The translations under genes and the position numbers were made by a program. A stretch of DNA of 35,417 bases, taken from Gammaproteobacteria bacterium TMED78. Its GTDB lineage: Bacteria > Pseudomonadota > Gammaproteobacteria > Steroidobacterales > Rariloculaceae. Shown here piece after piece: positions 25,960 to 33,607 of this stretch; position 1 is the stretch's first letter, and each line of letters begins with the position of its first letter. Where the stretch lies: the NCBI GenBank assembly GCA_002171615.1, contig NHEF01000022.1, forward strand, positions 1-35,417, in the 5' to 3' direction. Under the pieces are notes generated by a model that saw only the letters and a program-made list of their open reading frames with translations, did not search any database and was not told where the DNA came from.

Positions 25960-27042
25960 ATGAATAGGATAAGGGTTTTAGTAATCGCTGAATATGCTGA
26001 TAGATCAGAGACGGGCATGTTTATTGGTCTTTATAAGAGCGGCATAGATTTAAATGTTATTTTAAATGGCGATTCCAGATATATACATTGGTTAAAAGAT
26101 GCTGGAGTCCCTTACCAAGTCATTAATTTTTCAGGTAAATGGGATAATAGTAGTAGAGAAGTTATCAGAAAAGCCTTAGTTACTCATAAGACCCAAATTC
26201 TTCATCTCCTTCATAGACGCGCTATTTTTAATGGATTATCAGCTAGTAAAGGACTTGGTGTTAAAAATCTTATTTATAGGGGAGTAGTAGGTGGAGTAAG
26301 TTATTTTAATCCGATAGATTGGATGAGTACTCTTAATCCTCGAGTTGATAAAATTATATGTGTTGCTAATGAGGTAAAAAGTAGCTTAATAAAGAAAAGC
26401 GTTAGTCCAAATAAATTGATTACTATTTATAAAGGCCATAAATTAAATTGGTATAAAGATCCTCCTATAAATCTTAAAGAGCTATCTATTCACAAGGAAA
26501 GCTTTATTATATGTTGCGTAGCTAATGTTAGGCCAAGGAAGGGTATTCCTGTATTTATAAAAGCTACAAGCATGCTCCCAAATGACGGCTCTATTCATTT
26601 TCTTTTAATTGGCGAAGGTATGGATAAGCCTGAAATAAAGGAACTTGTTTCAAAATCACCTCAGAAAGATAATTTTAGAATATTAGGCTTTAGAGAGGAT
26701 ATTTCAGCTTTTCTAGGCGTATCACATTGTTCTGTTCTTCCGTGTCTTAGGGGTGAAGGGTTGCCAAGATCTATTATTGAATCTATGGCATATGGAGCTA
26801 CTCCAATTGTAACAAGAGTAGGAGGCAATCCCGAGCTTGTAAAGCATGATTATTCTGGATTAGTGGTTGAGCCAGGAAACACTAAAGAATTAGGAGCTGC
26901 GATGTTAACTTTATATAAGGACAGGGCTAAATGTAAGAGTTTTTCCAAGAATGCATATAGTACAATCAAAAAAGATTTTTCACTAGAAGACACTATAAAG
27001 AAAACAAGTAAGCTTTATAGTGATATTTTTTCTAATCGCTAG
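25960..27042 (+). CDS. Family 4 (GT-B) glycosyltransferase
   Basis: The 360-residue GT-B fold enzyme starts with RIRVLVIAEYADRSETGMFIGLYKSGI. The N-terminal acceptor domain includes LHLLHRRAIFNGL. The donor domain contains IICCVANVRPRKGI and the family signature GEGLPRSIIESMAYGATPIVTRVGGNPEL, with the two glutamates of the E-x7-E motif, then DYSGLVVEPGN. It probably adds a sugar to a lipid or polysaccharide at the cytoplasmic face; donor and acceptor are unknown. It stands alone, divergent from dmeF, and its 3' end overlaps the convergent MerR-TPR gene by 11 bases. Confidence 0.88.
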   Translation: MNRIRVLVIAEYADRSETGMFIGLYKSGIDLNVILNGDSRYIHWLKDAGVPYQVINFSGKWDNSSREVIRKALVTHKTQILHLLHRRAIFNGLSASKGLGVKNLIYRGVVGGVSYFNPIDWMSTLNPRVDKIICVANEVKSSLIKKSVSPNKLITIYKGHKLNWYKDPPINLKELSIHKESFIICCVANVRPRKGIPVFIKATSMLPNDGSIHFLLIGEGMDKPEIKELVSKSPQKDNFRILGFREDISAFLGVSHCSVLPCLRGEGLPRSIIESMAYGATPIVTRVGGNPELVKHDYSGLVVEPGNTKELGAAMLTLYKDRAKCKSFSKNAYSTIKKDFSLEDTIKKTSKLYSDIFSNR

Positions 27043-27862
27043 TAATTAGATTTTGAAATTTTGAGAAATGCTTAAGTGAATTTCTTTCGTCTCCTTCCTT
27101 TTTATAAAGCAAGGCTAAGTTATAATGAGCATCAATCATATTTGGCTTTATATCAAGTGATATTTTATAGGCCTGTATTGCATCTTTAGGAGACCCTTTA
27201 TCTTCAAGGATTACACCTAAGTTGAAAGCGGCTATAGAGTTATTAGGATCAATTGAGAGTGCTTGCAAATAAAGCTCTTCAGCCTCATTATAACTTTCTT
27301 TTTTGTGAAGTATTCTTCCTAGGTTAATAAGCGAGCTAGTGTGTTTGGGATCAATTTTAAGTGCTTCTCTATAGGCTGAACATGCATCATCTTTTCCACC
27401 AATTTGGTCAAACTCTAGAGCTAACGAAAACCACTCATCTGCTGTGCTTACTTCACCAATATACTTTTCTATTGATGCATAAAGAGAAGGAGCTACTTTT
27501 TGTTTCATATCCTCTACTGAAAAGTTCATTATTACTTGACCAGATTCTATCTCCCACGAATTATTTTTCTCAGAAACTATTATTTTTTCATCTTCCAATA
27601 CGACTCGAATAGAACTTAAGGGCCTATCAGAGGGAAGATGGTTACGAAGTGATCTTAATGATCTCCAAACATTATTTTTTTTATTAGAAGATAAGAAAAG
27701 ATTTTTTGCTGCTTTTAGTAGTACCAAATCTTGAAACGAAAAGCGAAAATGCCCAGAAGAGGTTTTTTTAATTTTAGGAATACAAGCTCTTGCAAAAGCA
27801 CGAATTTTTTTTGGATTTTCGTCTAACAGGTTTGCAACTTCCTGAGTTGAGTAAGCATGCAT
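27032..27862 (-). CDS. MerR-type helix-turn-helix plus TPR protein
   Basis: The 276-residue product has an N-terminal winged-helix domain of MerR type (YSTQEVANLLDENPKKIRAFAR, then SGHFRFSFQDLVLLKAAKNL) and, after an ~70-residue linker domain, three TPR units at about 140-270 (DDACSAYREALKIDPKHTSS, YNEAEELYLQALSIDPNNSI, PKDAIQAYKISLDIKPNMID). This is not a classic MerR metal or drug sensor because the effector region is replaced by TPRs. It probably acts as a DNA-binding regulator with a protein-interaction tail. It lies 41 bases downstream of ispA, on the same strand. The target genes are unknown. Confidence 0.8.
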   Translation of the reverse strand: MHAYSTQEVANLLDENPKKIRAFARACIPKIKKTSSGHFRFSFQDLVLLKAAKNLFLSSNKKNNVWRSLRSLRNHLPSDRPLSSIRVVLEDEKIIVSEKNNSWEIESGQVIMNFSVEDMKQKVAPSLYASIEKYIGEVSTADEWFSLALEFDQIGGKDDACSAYREALKIDPKHTSSLINLGRILHKKESYNEAEELYLQALSIDPNNSIAAFNLGVILEDKGSPKDAIQAYKISLDIKPNMIDAHYNLALLYKKEGDERNSLKHFSKFQNLITSD

Positions 27863-27903
27863 ATAATTATTATGAACTATTTTTATAAATATTGGAAGTA
27901 CGC

Positions 27904-28812
27904 CTACTTCTCTCTTTCAATGATTAGTTGGGACAGTGATTTTAAGAATAAACCTTTTTCTCCAAATTTAGAAATAGCATCAAGTGCAATTCTATTATAT
28001 TTTGCTAGACAATTTTTTGATTGCTCTATTCCAATAACAGAAGGGAAGGTATTTTTTTTATTTTTTTTATCGGAGTTAATATTTTTTCCAATCATTTCTG
28101 TCGTATGCTCTACTTCTAGTAAGTCATCTTTAATTTGATATGCTAGGCCAATATTAGTAGAAAAAATTTCTAATTTTTCAATGTCATTTTTCTTTAATTC
28201 TGAAAAAAAACTAGGCATTATTATAGATGCTCGGATTAGAGATCCTGTTTTTTTTGTATAAATATCTATTAGATCATTTTCTTTTATATCTATATTTTCT
28301 AAATTTAGATCTAGATATTGCCCTCCAGTCATTCCTTCTAGTCCAATTGAATGTGCTAATTCTCTAAGCAGTTGTATTCTTTGATTAGGAAAGTTTAAGT
28401 ACTCTTTACTATTTATCACTATATCAAATGCAATTGTTTGAAGTATGTCCCCAGTAAGAATAGCCGTTCCTTCGTCAAAAGCTCTGTGAAGAGAAGGCTT
28501 TCCTCTTCTTAAATCGTCATCATCCATACTTGGTAAGTCATCATGGATTAGAGAGAAGCTATGGATTAATTCAACTGCTACCGCAATTGGATCAAGTAGC
28601 TTTTTATCTATAGATAACAATTCTCCTGAGGCATAAACTAAAATAGCACGTAATCTTTTTCCACCATCTAGCGAAGAGTATCTTATAGCATCTATTAGTC
28701 TAGGAGGATTTAATGGATATTTTTTTAGGAAAGATTCTATATTCTTATTGATATATTTTTTATAAAAATCAAACTTTTCATCAAAACTATACTTTTGTTT
28801 ATATGTTAACAT
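27904..28812 (-). CDS. ispA: Farnesyl diphosphate synthase (polyprenyl synthetase) IspA
   Basis: The 302-residue enzyme elongates dimethylallyl and geranyl diphosphate with isopentenyl diphosphate. GGKRLRAILVYASGE, the first Asp-rich motif DDLPSMD (91-97), MTGGQYLDL and the second motif KDDLLE (228-233) are present. The final residue of the second motif is Glu rather than Asp. Phe86, five residues before the first motif, and the length favour farnesyl (C15) product. The gene is divergent from the mevalonate genes, with only about 30 bases between its ATG and that of mvaD, and supplies their end use. Confidence 0.92.
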   Translation of the reverse strand: MLTYKQKYSFDEKFDFYKKYINKNIESFLKKYPLNPPRLIDAIRYSSLDGGKRLRAILVYASGELLSIDKKLLDPIAVAVELIHSFSLIHDDLPSMDDDDLRRGKPSLHRAFDEGTAILTGDILQTIAFDIVINSKEYLNFPNQRIQLLRELAHSIGLEGMTGGQYLDLNLENIDIKENDLIDIYTKKTGSLIRASIIMPSFFSELKKNDIEKLEIFSTNIGLAYQIKDDLLEVEHTTEMIGKNINSDKKNKKNTFPSVIGIEQSKNCLAKYNRIALDAISKFGEKGLFLKSLSQLIIEREK

Positions 28813-28842
28813 TAGGTGTTTATATCACTTAAGAAGTTAAAT

Positions 28843-29808
28843 ATGAAGGCATCTTTTAAGGCCAAAGCAAATATTGCACTAATAAAGTATTGGGGGAAGA
28901 CAAATAGAGAGCTTAATTTACCAGCAGTAGGATCAATTTCTATAACTTTAGATTCTTTATGGTCTGATACCGAAGTAGTTTTTGATGAAAGTCTAGAAAG
29001 AGATTTTTTATATATCAATGGAGAGGATTTTTCTAATCCTATAGATAGGATTAAGAGCTGTTTAGATTTAATTAGGAAAGAGGCAAAGGTAGATTTTTTT
29101 GCTAAGATTATAAGCAAGAATAATTTTCCTACAGCTTCAGGTCTAGCTTCTTCTGCATCAGGATTAGCTGCAATTGTTTTAGCGGCATCTAAAGCTCTTA
29201 ATCTTGAACTTAGCCCAAGGAAGCTAAGTATAATTGCTAGGCATGGCTCAGGATCGGCAGCCAGATCAATTTACAGTGGGTTTGTTGAAATGTTTGTAGG
29301 TAAAAACTCTGATGGGAGCGATAGCTTTGCAAAGCAAATTGCACCAGCATCTCATTGGCCCTTAGAAGTTGTTATTGCTGTTACTGATACAAAAAAGAAA
29401 GAAATAGGTTCTAGAGCTGCAATGGAGTTATCAGCCTTAACTTCTCCTTTTTATAATGAATGGATAAAAAGTAGTGTATCTGATCTTGCTATTGCAAGAG
29501 ATGCTATTATGAATAAAGATTTTGAGAGCTTATCTTCAATTACTCAAAGTAATTGTATAAAAATGCATTCTGTAATCATGACTAGTAACCCACCAGTACT
29601 TTATTGGAATCAGGCAACATTGGCCTGTATAAAAATGATTATGGATTTACAAAAATCAGGAGTACCTGTCTTTTTTACAGTAGATGCAGGTCCTCAGGTT
29701 AAGGCAATATGTAAACCAGAGAGTACTGTTATGATTTCTGATCTATTAAAAAAAATCCCAGGAGTTAAAAAAATGATTATTTCTACAATTGATAACTCTT
29801 TAGTTTAG
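28843..29808 (+). CDS. mvaD: Diphosphomevalonate decarboxylase MvaD
   Basis: The 321-residue GHMP-fold enzyme converts mevalonate 5-diphosphate to isopentenyl diphosphate with ATP. Evidence is the family N-terminus KANIALIKYWGK (residues 8-19), the phosphate loop ASGLASSASGLAA (98-110), GSGSAARSIYSGFVEM, and the catalytic Asp region FTVDAGPQVKAIC. I choose ATG at 28843, which gives the usual 'MKA..KA.ANIALIKYWGK' start; a GTG at 28816 would add nine residues without family support. It is first of four co-directional mevalonate genes and is 6 bases from the next. Confidence 0.95.
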   Translation: MKASFKAKANIALIKYWGKTNRELNLPAVGSISITLDSLWSDTEVVFDESLERDFLYINGEDFSNPIDRIKSCLDLIRKEAKVDFFAKIISKNNFPTASGLASSASGLAAIVLAASKALNLELSPRKLSIIARHGSGSAARSIYSGFVEMFVGKNSDGSDSFAKQIAPASHWPLEVVIAVTDTKKKEIGSRAAMELSALTSPFYNEWIKSSVSDLAIARDAIMNKDFESLSSITQSNCIKMHSVIMTSNPPVLYWNQATLACIKMIMDLQKSGVPVFFTVDAGPQVKAICKPESTVMISDLLKKIPGVKKMIISTIDNSLV

Positions 29809-29814
29809 GTACGT

Positions 29815-30783
29815 ATGAAATATATTTCCTCGGCACCTGGAAAAGTAATTGTATTAGGAGAGTATGCTGTATTGGCAGGAAAGCCAGCAATAGCTTTTGC
29901 AGTAAATAGGAGAGTAATTGCAGAGGCTAGTTTCATAGAAGGCAATAATTGCTATCTAGAAACTGTTATGCCTAATTTAGATAACAATAGTTTTAAATTA
30001 GGAGATAGGTCAGGCTTAGCATTAGTTGATCTAGTTATTAGTCAGTTTTGGCAGAGTAAAAAACAAGCTTGGAGCGGTAAGATAGATTCGTCAGAGTTAT
30101 ATTTTCATGAAAATAAACTAGGGCTAGGATCAAGTTCAGCAGTATTGCTAGCTTGGGCTAAAATTTTTTTAAATGAATTATCTTTAAGAGAATTAATAAC
30201 TATACATAGGAACTTCCAAAATAATTTAGGTAGTGGAATAGATTTAGCTGTTAGTAAGTATGGAGGCATTATAGTATTTAAAAATTGTCAAGATAATGAA
30301 GCTGAAGTTGATTCAGTCAAGTTTCCATCGGGTATCTTCTTTAGTATTATTTATACTGGAGTCCCAGTATTAACAAAATCTTTTATAATCAATTTTAATC
30401 AATGGAAGGCTAATAATAAAAAAAAATACAGTGAAAGAATTACTTCTTTAGGTGATATAATTGAAAAATGCTGTTCGGCAATTAGAGAGAATGACGTAAA
30501 AAATTTTCTTCAAGCAATAAGTTTGTACAATTCTGAATTAGACAATCTTGGGAGTGAGGCAGGAATAAATATTGTTAGTAAAGAGCATCGCGATATACTT
30601 GTTACTGCTAAGAAATATGATTTAGATTATAAGGTTAGTGGAAGTGGTGGTGGAGATATAGGTATAGTTTTTTCTGATGATAAAGAGGCTTTAGAGAAAT
30701 TTAATTTAGATGTTGGAGAGAAGTATAAAATAATTAATCTAGAAGTAGATTATAAAGGGCTTGATTATATGGAGCATGATTAG
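29815..30783 (+). CDS. mvaK2: Phosphomevalonate kinase (GHMP family)
   Basis: The 322-residue GHMP kinase starts SSAPGKVIVLGEYAVLAGKPAIAFAV, the hallmark of phosphomevalonate kinases, and has the ATP loop LGLGSSSAVLLAW (102-114), GSGIDLAVSKYGG and the C-terminal motif KVSGSGGGDIGIVF. It phosphorylates mevalonate 5-phosphate to the diphosphate. Assignment between mevalonate kinase and phosphomevalonate kinase is supported by the presence of a separate mevalonate kinase domain in the next gene and of MvaD. The stop overlaps the next GTG by one base. Confidence 0.88.
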   Translation: MKYISSAPGKVIVLGEYAVLAGKPAIAFAVNRRVIAEASFIEGNNCYLETVMPNLDNNSFKLGDRSGLALVDLVISQFWQSKKQAWSGKIDSSELYFHENKLGLGSSSAVLLAWAKIFLNELSLRELITIHRNFQNNLGSGIDLAVSKYGGIIVFKNCQDNEAEVDSVKFPSGIFFSIIYTGVPVLTKSFIINFNQWKANNKKKYSERITSLGDIIEKCCSAIRENDVKNFLQAISLYNSELDNLGSEAGINIVSKEHRDILVTAKKYDLDYKVSGSGGGDIGIVFSDDKEALEKFNLDVGEKYKIINLEVDYKGLDYMEHD

Positions 30784-33050
30784 TGAATAAGAAGCGTTTA
30801 CAACTTTCAGAATTTTATAAATTAGATATTCGCGATCGTATTGAAGCCGTTTACGAGCAAGGGCTTATTTCAGAGAGTGATCTTTTTTCTATGTTGTCTA
30901 ACAATCATACATTAGATTTATCTTCGGCTGATCAAATGATTGAGAATGTTATTGGAGTGATAGGCCTGCCGTTAGGTTTAGCAGTTAATCTTGTTGTTAA
31001 TGATAAAGATTATATTGTACCAATGGCTATAGAAGAGCCCTCTGTTGTTGCTGCTCTTAGTTCGGCCTCTAAATTAGTTCGTAATTCAGGTGGGTTTCAA
31101 GCAAAGGCTGATGACCAACTTATGATTGGTCAGATACAGATCATTGATGTTGAGAATGTCGAAAGTTGCAAATCTTTATTAATAACTAAAAAACAAGAAA
31201 TATTAAATTTAGCTAATAGCTTTCATCCTAATATGGTAGCAAGAGGTGGTGGCGCAAAAGATATAGAGATTTTTACCCATCCCTTGCCTTCAAGAAAGCA
31301 GAGAATGCTCGTTCTTCATTTATTAGTAGATACCTGTGATGCAATGGGAGCAAATTTAGTAAATAGTATGTGCGAAGGTGTTGCCTCGCTTATAGAATCT
31401 ATAGCGGGAGCTAAAGTTTTTTTAAGAATATTATCAAATTTAGCTGATCGTTCACTAGTTAGGGCAAGTTGCGAAATCTCTACTAAATATTTAAGAAGTA
31501 ACAATTATTCTGGCGAGGAAATAAGGGATGCAATTATTTTAGCTAGCGAATTTGCTGAGATAGACCCTTATAGAGCAACAACTCATAATAAGGGGATAAT
31601 GAATGGAATAGATCCGATAGCAATTGCTACTGGTAATGATTGGAGAGCGATAGAGGCCGGGGTTCATTCTTATGCCTCAATTAGTGGAAGGTACAAATCT
31701 TTAACAAGTTGGACTAAGGGAAGCAATGGAAGCCTCTGTGGTGAAATTGAGATTCCATTGCAGGTCGGTATAGTAGGCCCAAATGTTTCTACAAATCCTA
31801 CAGTTTCTCTGAATTTGAGACTGCTTAATGTGAACTCTTCATTAGAGCTAGCTAAAGTAATGGCATCAGTTGGGTTAGCACAAAACTTATCTGCTCTTAA
31901 AGCATTAGCAACAGAAGGGATACAAAAAGGCCATATGAATTTACATGCTAGGAGTGTAGTGAGAGCAGCTGGAGCCAGCGAGGATATTTTTGATGAGGTT
32001 TTAGATAGGTTAGTCCTTAGTGGGGAGGTGAAAATCTGGAAAGCAAAAGAACTAGTTTCTGATTTAACTGGTGCTGTTGAATCTAAAAATAATATCAATA
32101 GAAAAAATAATGATGACTCTTTAGGCATAGGGTATGGGAAAGTAATTATTCTTGGAGAGCATGCTGTCGTCTATGGTAAGCATGCTATAGCAGCTCCGTT
32201 GCCTCTAAAAATAAAAGCTCATTTAGGAGATTATGATGATGGAGTTTGCATTTTTATTCCAAAATGGGGCGTTGAATATAAACTAAAGCAGGATCCAGCA
32301 AAGCAACATTCTTTTGAAAAAGCTGCTTCAGTTATACTTAATGAATTAGATTTACAATCAAGATCAATGAAGATTGAAGTTTTTCCTGATGTACCTAGAG
32401 GTATGGGATTGGGTGGTTCTGCAGCTATGGCTGTTGCAATAATTAGAGCGCTAGACAAGCATTTCAATCTTAAATTATCAGATGAGCAGGTTAATAGTTT
32501 AGCTTTCTTATCTGAAAAGGTAGCACATGGAAATCCTAGTGGAATAGATAATACCTTGGCGTGCTATGGAAAACCATTAGTTTATAGGAACTCAGAGCCG
32601 CCACTGGTAGAGTTACTGGATATAAAGAAGCCAATTTATATGGTTATAGCTTTTACAAAGAATGAAGGGCTTACTGCTAGAACTGTTAACAAAGTAAGAG
32701 AAGCCTGGAAAAAGAATCCTATTTTATATCAGAGAATTTTTGACCAAATAGATTCTATAGTTCTTAAAGGTATTGAAGCAATTCAATCTAAAGACTATAA
32801 CGAATTAGGACAGCTAATGAATATTTGTCATGGGATGTTAAATGCACTTCAAGTATCAACACCTGAAATAGAGCATTTAGTTGATCTGTCAAGAGTAAAT
32901 GGCGCTTTAGGAGCAAAATTAACAGGAAGCGGGGGAGGCGGTTCAGTTGTTGCTATTTGTCAGGATATTGATAGTCAAAGTAACCTAATCTCTTCAATTA
33001 AAAATGAGGGTTTTAGTGCAGTTCCAGTAATGATTGGAGGAGCAGATTGA
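30783..33050 (+). CDS. HMG-CoA reductase (class II) fused to mevalonate kinase
   Basis: The 755-residue bifunctional protein would carry out HMG-CoA to mevalonate and mevalonate to mevalonate 5-phosphate. Residues ~1-430 are class II HMG-CoA reductase: IENVIGVIGLPLG, the catalytic Glu in AIEEPSVVAA (84/85), Lys270 in THNKGIMNGID, Asp286 in TGNDWRA, and His388 in NLHARSVVRAAGA. A polar Asn/Lys linker (about 434-446) leads to mevalonate kinase at ~448-755: YGKVIILGEHAVVYGKHAIA, PRGMGLGGSAAMA (538-550), NPSGIDNTLA (Asp589) and LTGSGGGGSVVAI. Translation starts at GTG overlapping the upstream stop, and its own stop overlaps the idi start by 4 bases. There is no frameshift or stop at the junction, so this is a true fusion. 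Confidence 0.93.
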   Translation: MNKKRLQLSEFYKLDIRDRIEAVYEQGLISESDLFSMLSNNHTLDLSSADQMIENVIGVIGLPLGLAVNLVVNDKDYIVPMAIEEPSVVAALSSASKLVRNSGGFQAKADDQLMIGQIQIIDVENVESCKSLLITKKQEILNLANSFHPNMVARGGGAKDIEIFTHPLPSRKQRMLVLHLLVDTCDAMGANLVNSMCEGVASLIESIAGAKVFLRILSNLADRSLVRASCEISTKYLRSNNYSGEEIRDAIILASEFAEIDPYRATTHNKGIMNGIDPIAIATGNDWRAIEAGVHSYASISGRYKSLTSWTKGSNGSLCGEIEIPLQVGIVGPNVSTNPTVSLNLRLLNVNSSLELAKVMASVGLAQNLSALKALATEGIQKGHMNLHARSVVRAAGASEDIFDEVLDRLVLSGEVKIWKAKELVSDLTGAVESKNNINRKNNDDSLGIGYGKVIILGEHAVVYGKHAIAAPLPLKIKAHLGDYDDGVCIFIPKWGVEYKLKQDPAKQHSFEKAASVILNELDLQSRSMKIEVFPDVPRGMGLGGSAAMAVAIIRALDKHFNLKLSDEQVNSLAFLSEKVAHGNPSGIDNTLACYGKPLVYRNSEPPLVELLDIKKPIYMVIAFTKNEGLTARTVNKVREAWKKNPILYQRIFDQIDSIVLKGIEAIQSKDYNELGQLMNICHGMLNALQVSTPEIEHLVDLSRVNGALGAKLTGSGGGGSVVAICQDIDSQSNLISSIKNEGFSAVPVMIGGAD

Positions 33051-33607
33051 GTTCTCATAAATCTCATCTTGAGGGTTCAAAAAAGCTCATCTTAGTAGAT
33101 GATTCTGATAATAAGATTGGCTCAAATTTTAAAGATAGTTGTCATCTTGGGGAGGGCTTGCTTCATAGAGCCTTTTCTGTATTTATTTTCAATAAGAATA
33201 GTGAGGTTCTTATCCAAAAGAGGAGTAATAAAAAGATGTTATGGCCAAATTATTGGTCTAATTCATGTTGTTCACATCCAAGTGTCGGTGAAGAGGTTGG
33301 TGAAGCCGCTAATAGAAGAATTTATGAAGAATTAGGAATAAAAACTCAGTTATTTTTTTTGTATAAGTTTAAATACCACGCTTCTTATAAGAATATAGGT
33401 TCTGAAAATGAGTACTGTTATGTCTACTATGGTATTTATGATGGAGATATTAGGTCAAATAAACAAGAAATTGCTGAATGTAAATATATAAGTTTTGAAG
33501 AATTAATTTCTGATATAAATACTAACCCTGGAATTTTTACACCTTGGTTTAAAATGGAAGTAGATAGTATATTCAGAAATTATTTTACAAAAATATTTAA
33601 CCAATAA
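33047..33607 (+). CDS. idi: Isopentenyl-diphosphate isomerase, type 1
   Basis: The 186-residue Nudix-fold enzyme interconverts isopentenyl and dimethylallyl diphosphate. It has HLGEGLLHRAFSVFIF, WPNYWSNSCCSHP with the catalytic cysteine (Cys75 by alignment to E. coli NSVCGHP), the Nudix-like helix EAANRRIYEELG, and the metal/catalytic glutamates in SENEYC (120, 122). The type 1 enzyme needs divalent metal and no flavin. The start is TTG within the preceding stop, well supported by GGAGG about 5 bases upstream. The last 11 bases overlap the 3' end of the convergent mvaS gene. Confidence 0.94.
   Translation: MSSHKSHLEGSKKLILVDDSDNKIGSNFKDSCHLGEGLLHRAFSVFIFNKNSEVLIQKRSNKKMLWPNYWSNSCCSHPSVGEEVGEAANRRIYEELGIKTQLFFLYKFKYHASYKNIGSENEYCYVYYGIYDGDIRSNKQEIAECKYISFEELISDINTNPGIFTPWFKMEVDSIFRNYFTKIFNQ

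Noticed and set aside
28812-29117. Minus-strand frame inside mvaD
   Set aside because: It is antisense to the conserved KYWGK-containing N-terminus of MvaD and has no family resemblance.
31670-32128. Open frame on the minus strand within the reductase/kinase fusion
   Set aside because: Its translation is a Ser/Leu-rich antisense product of a gene with fully conserved motifs on the plus strand.
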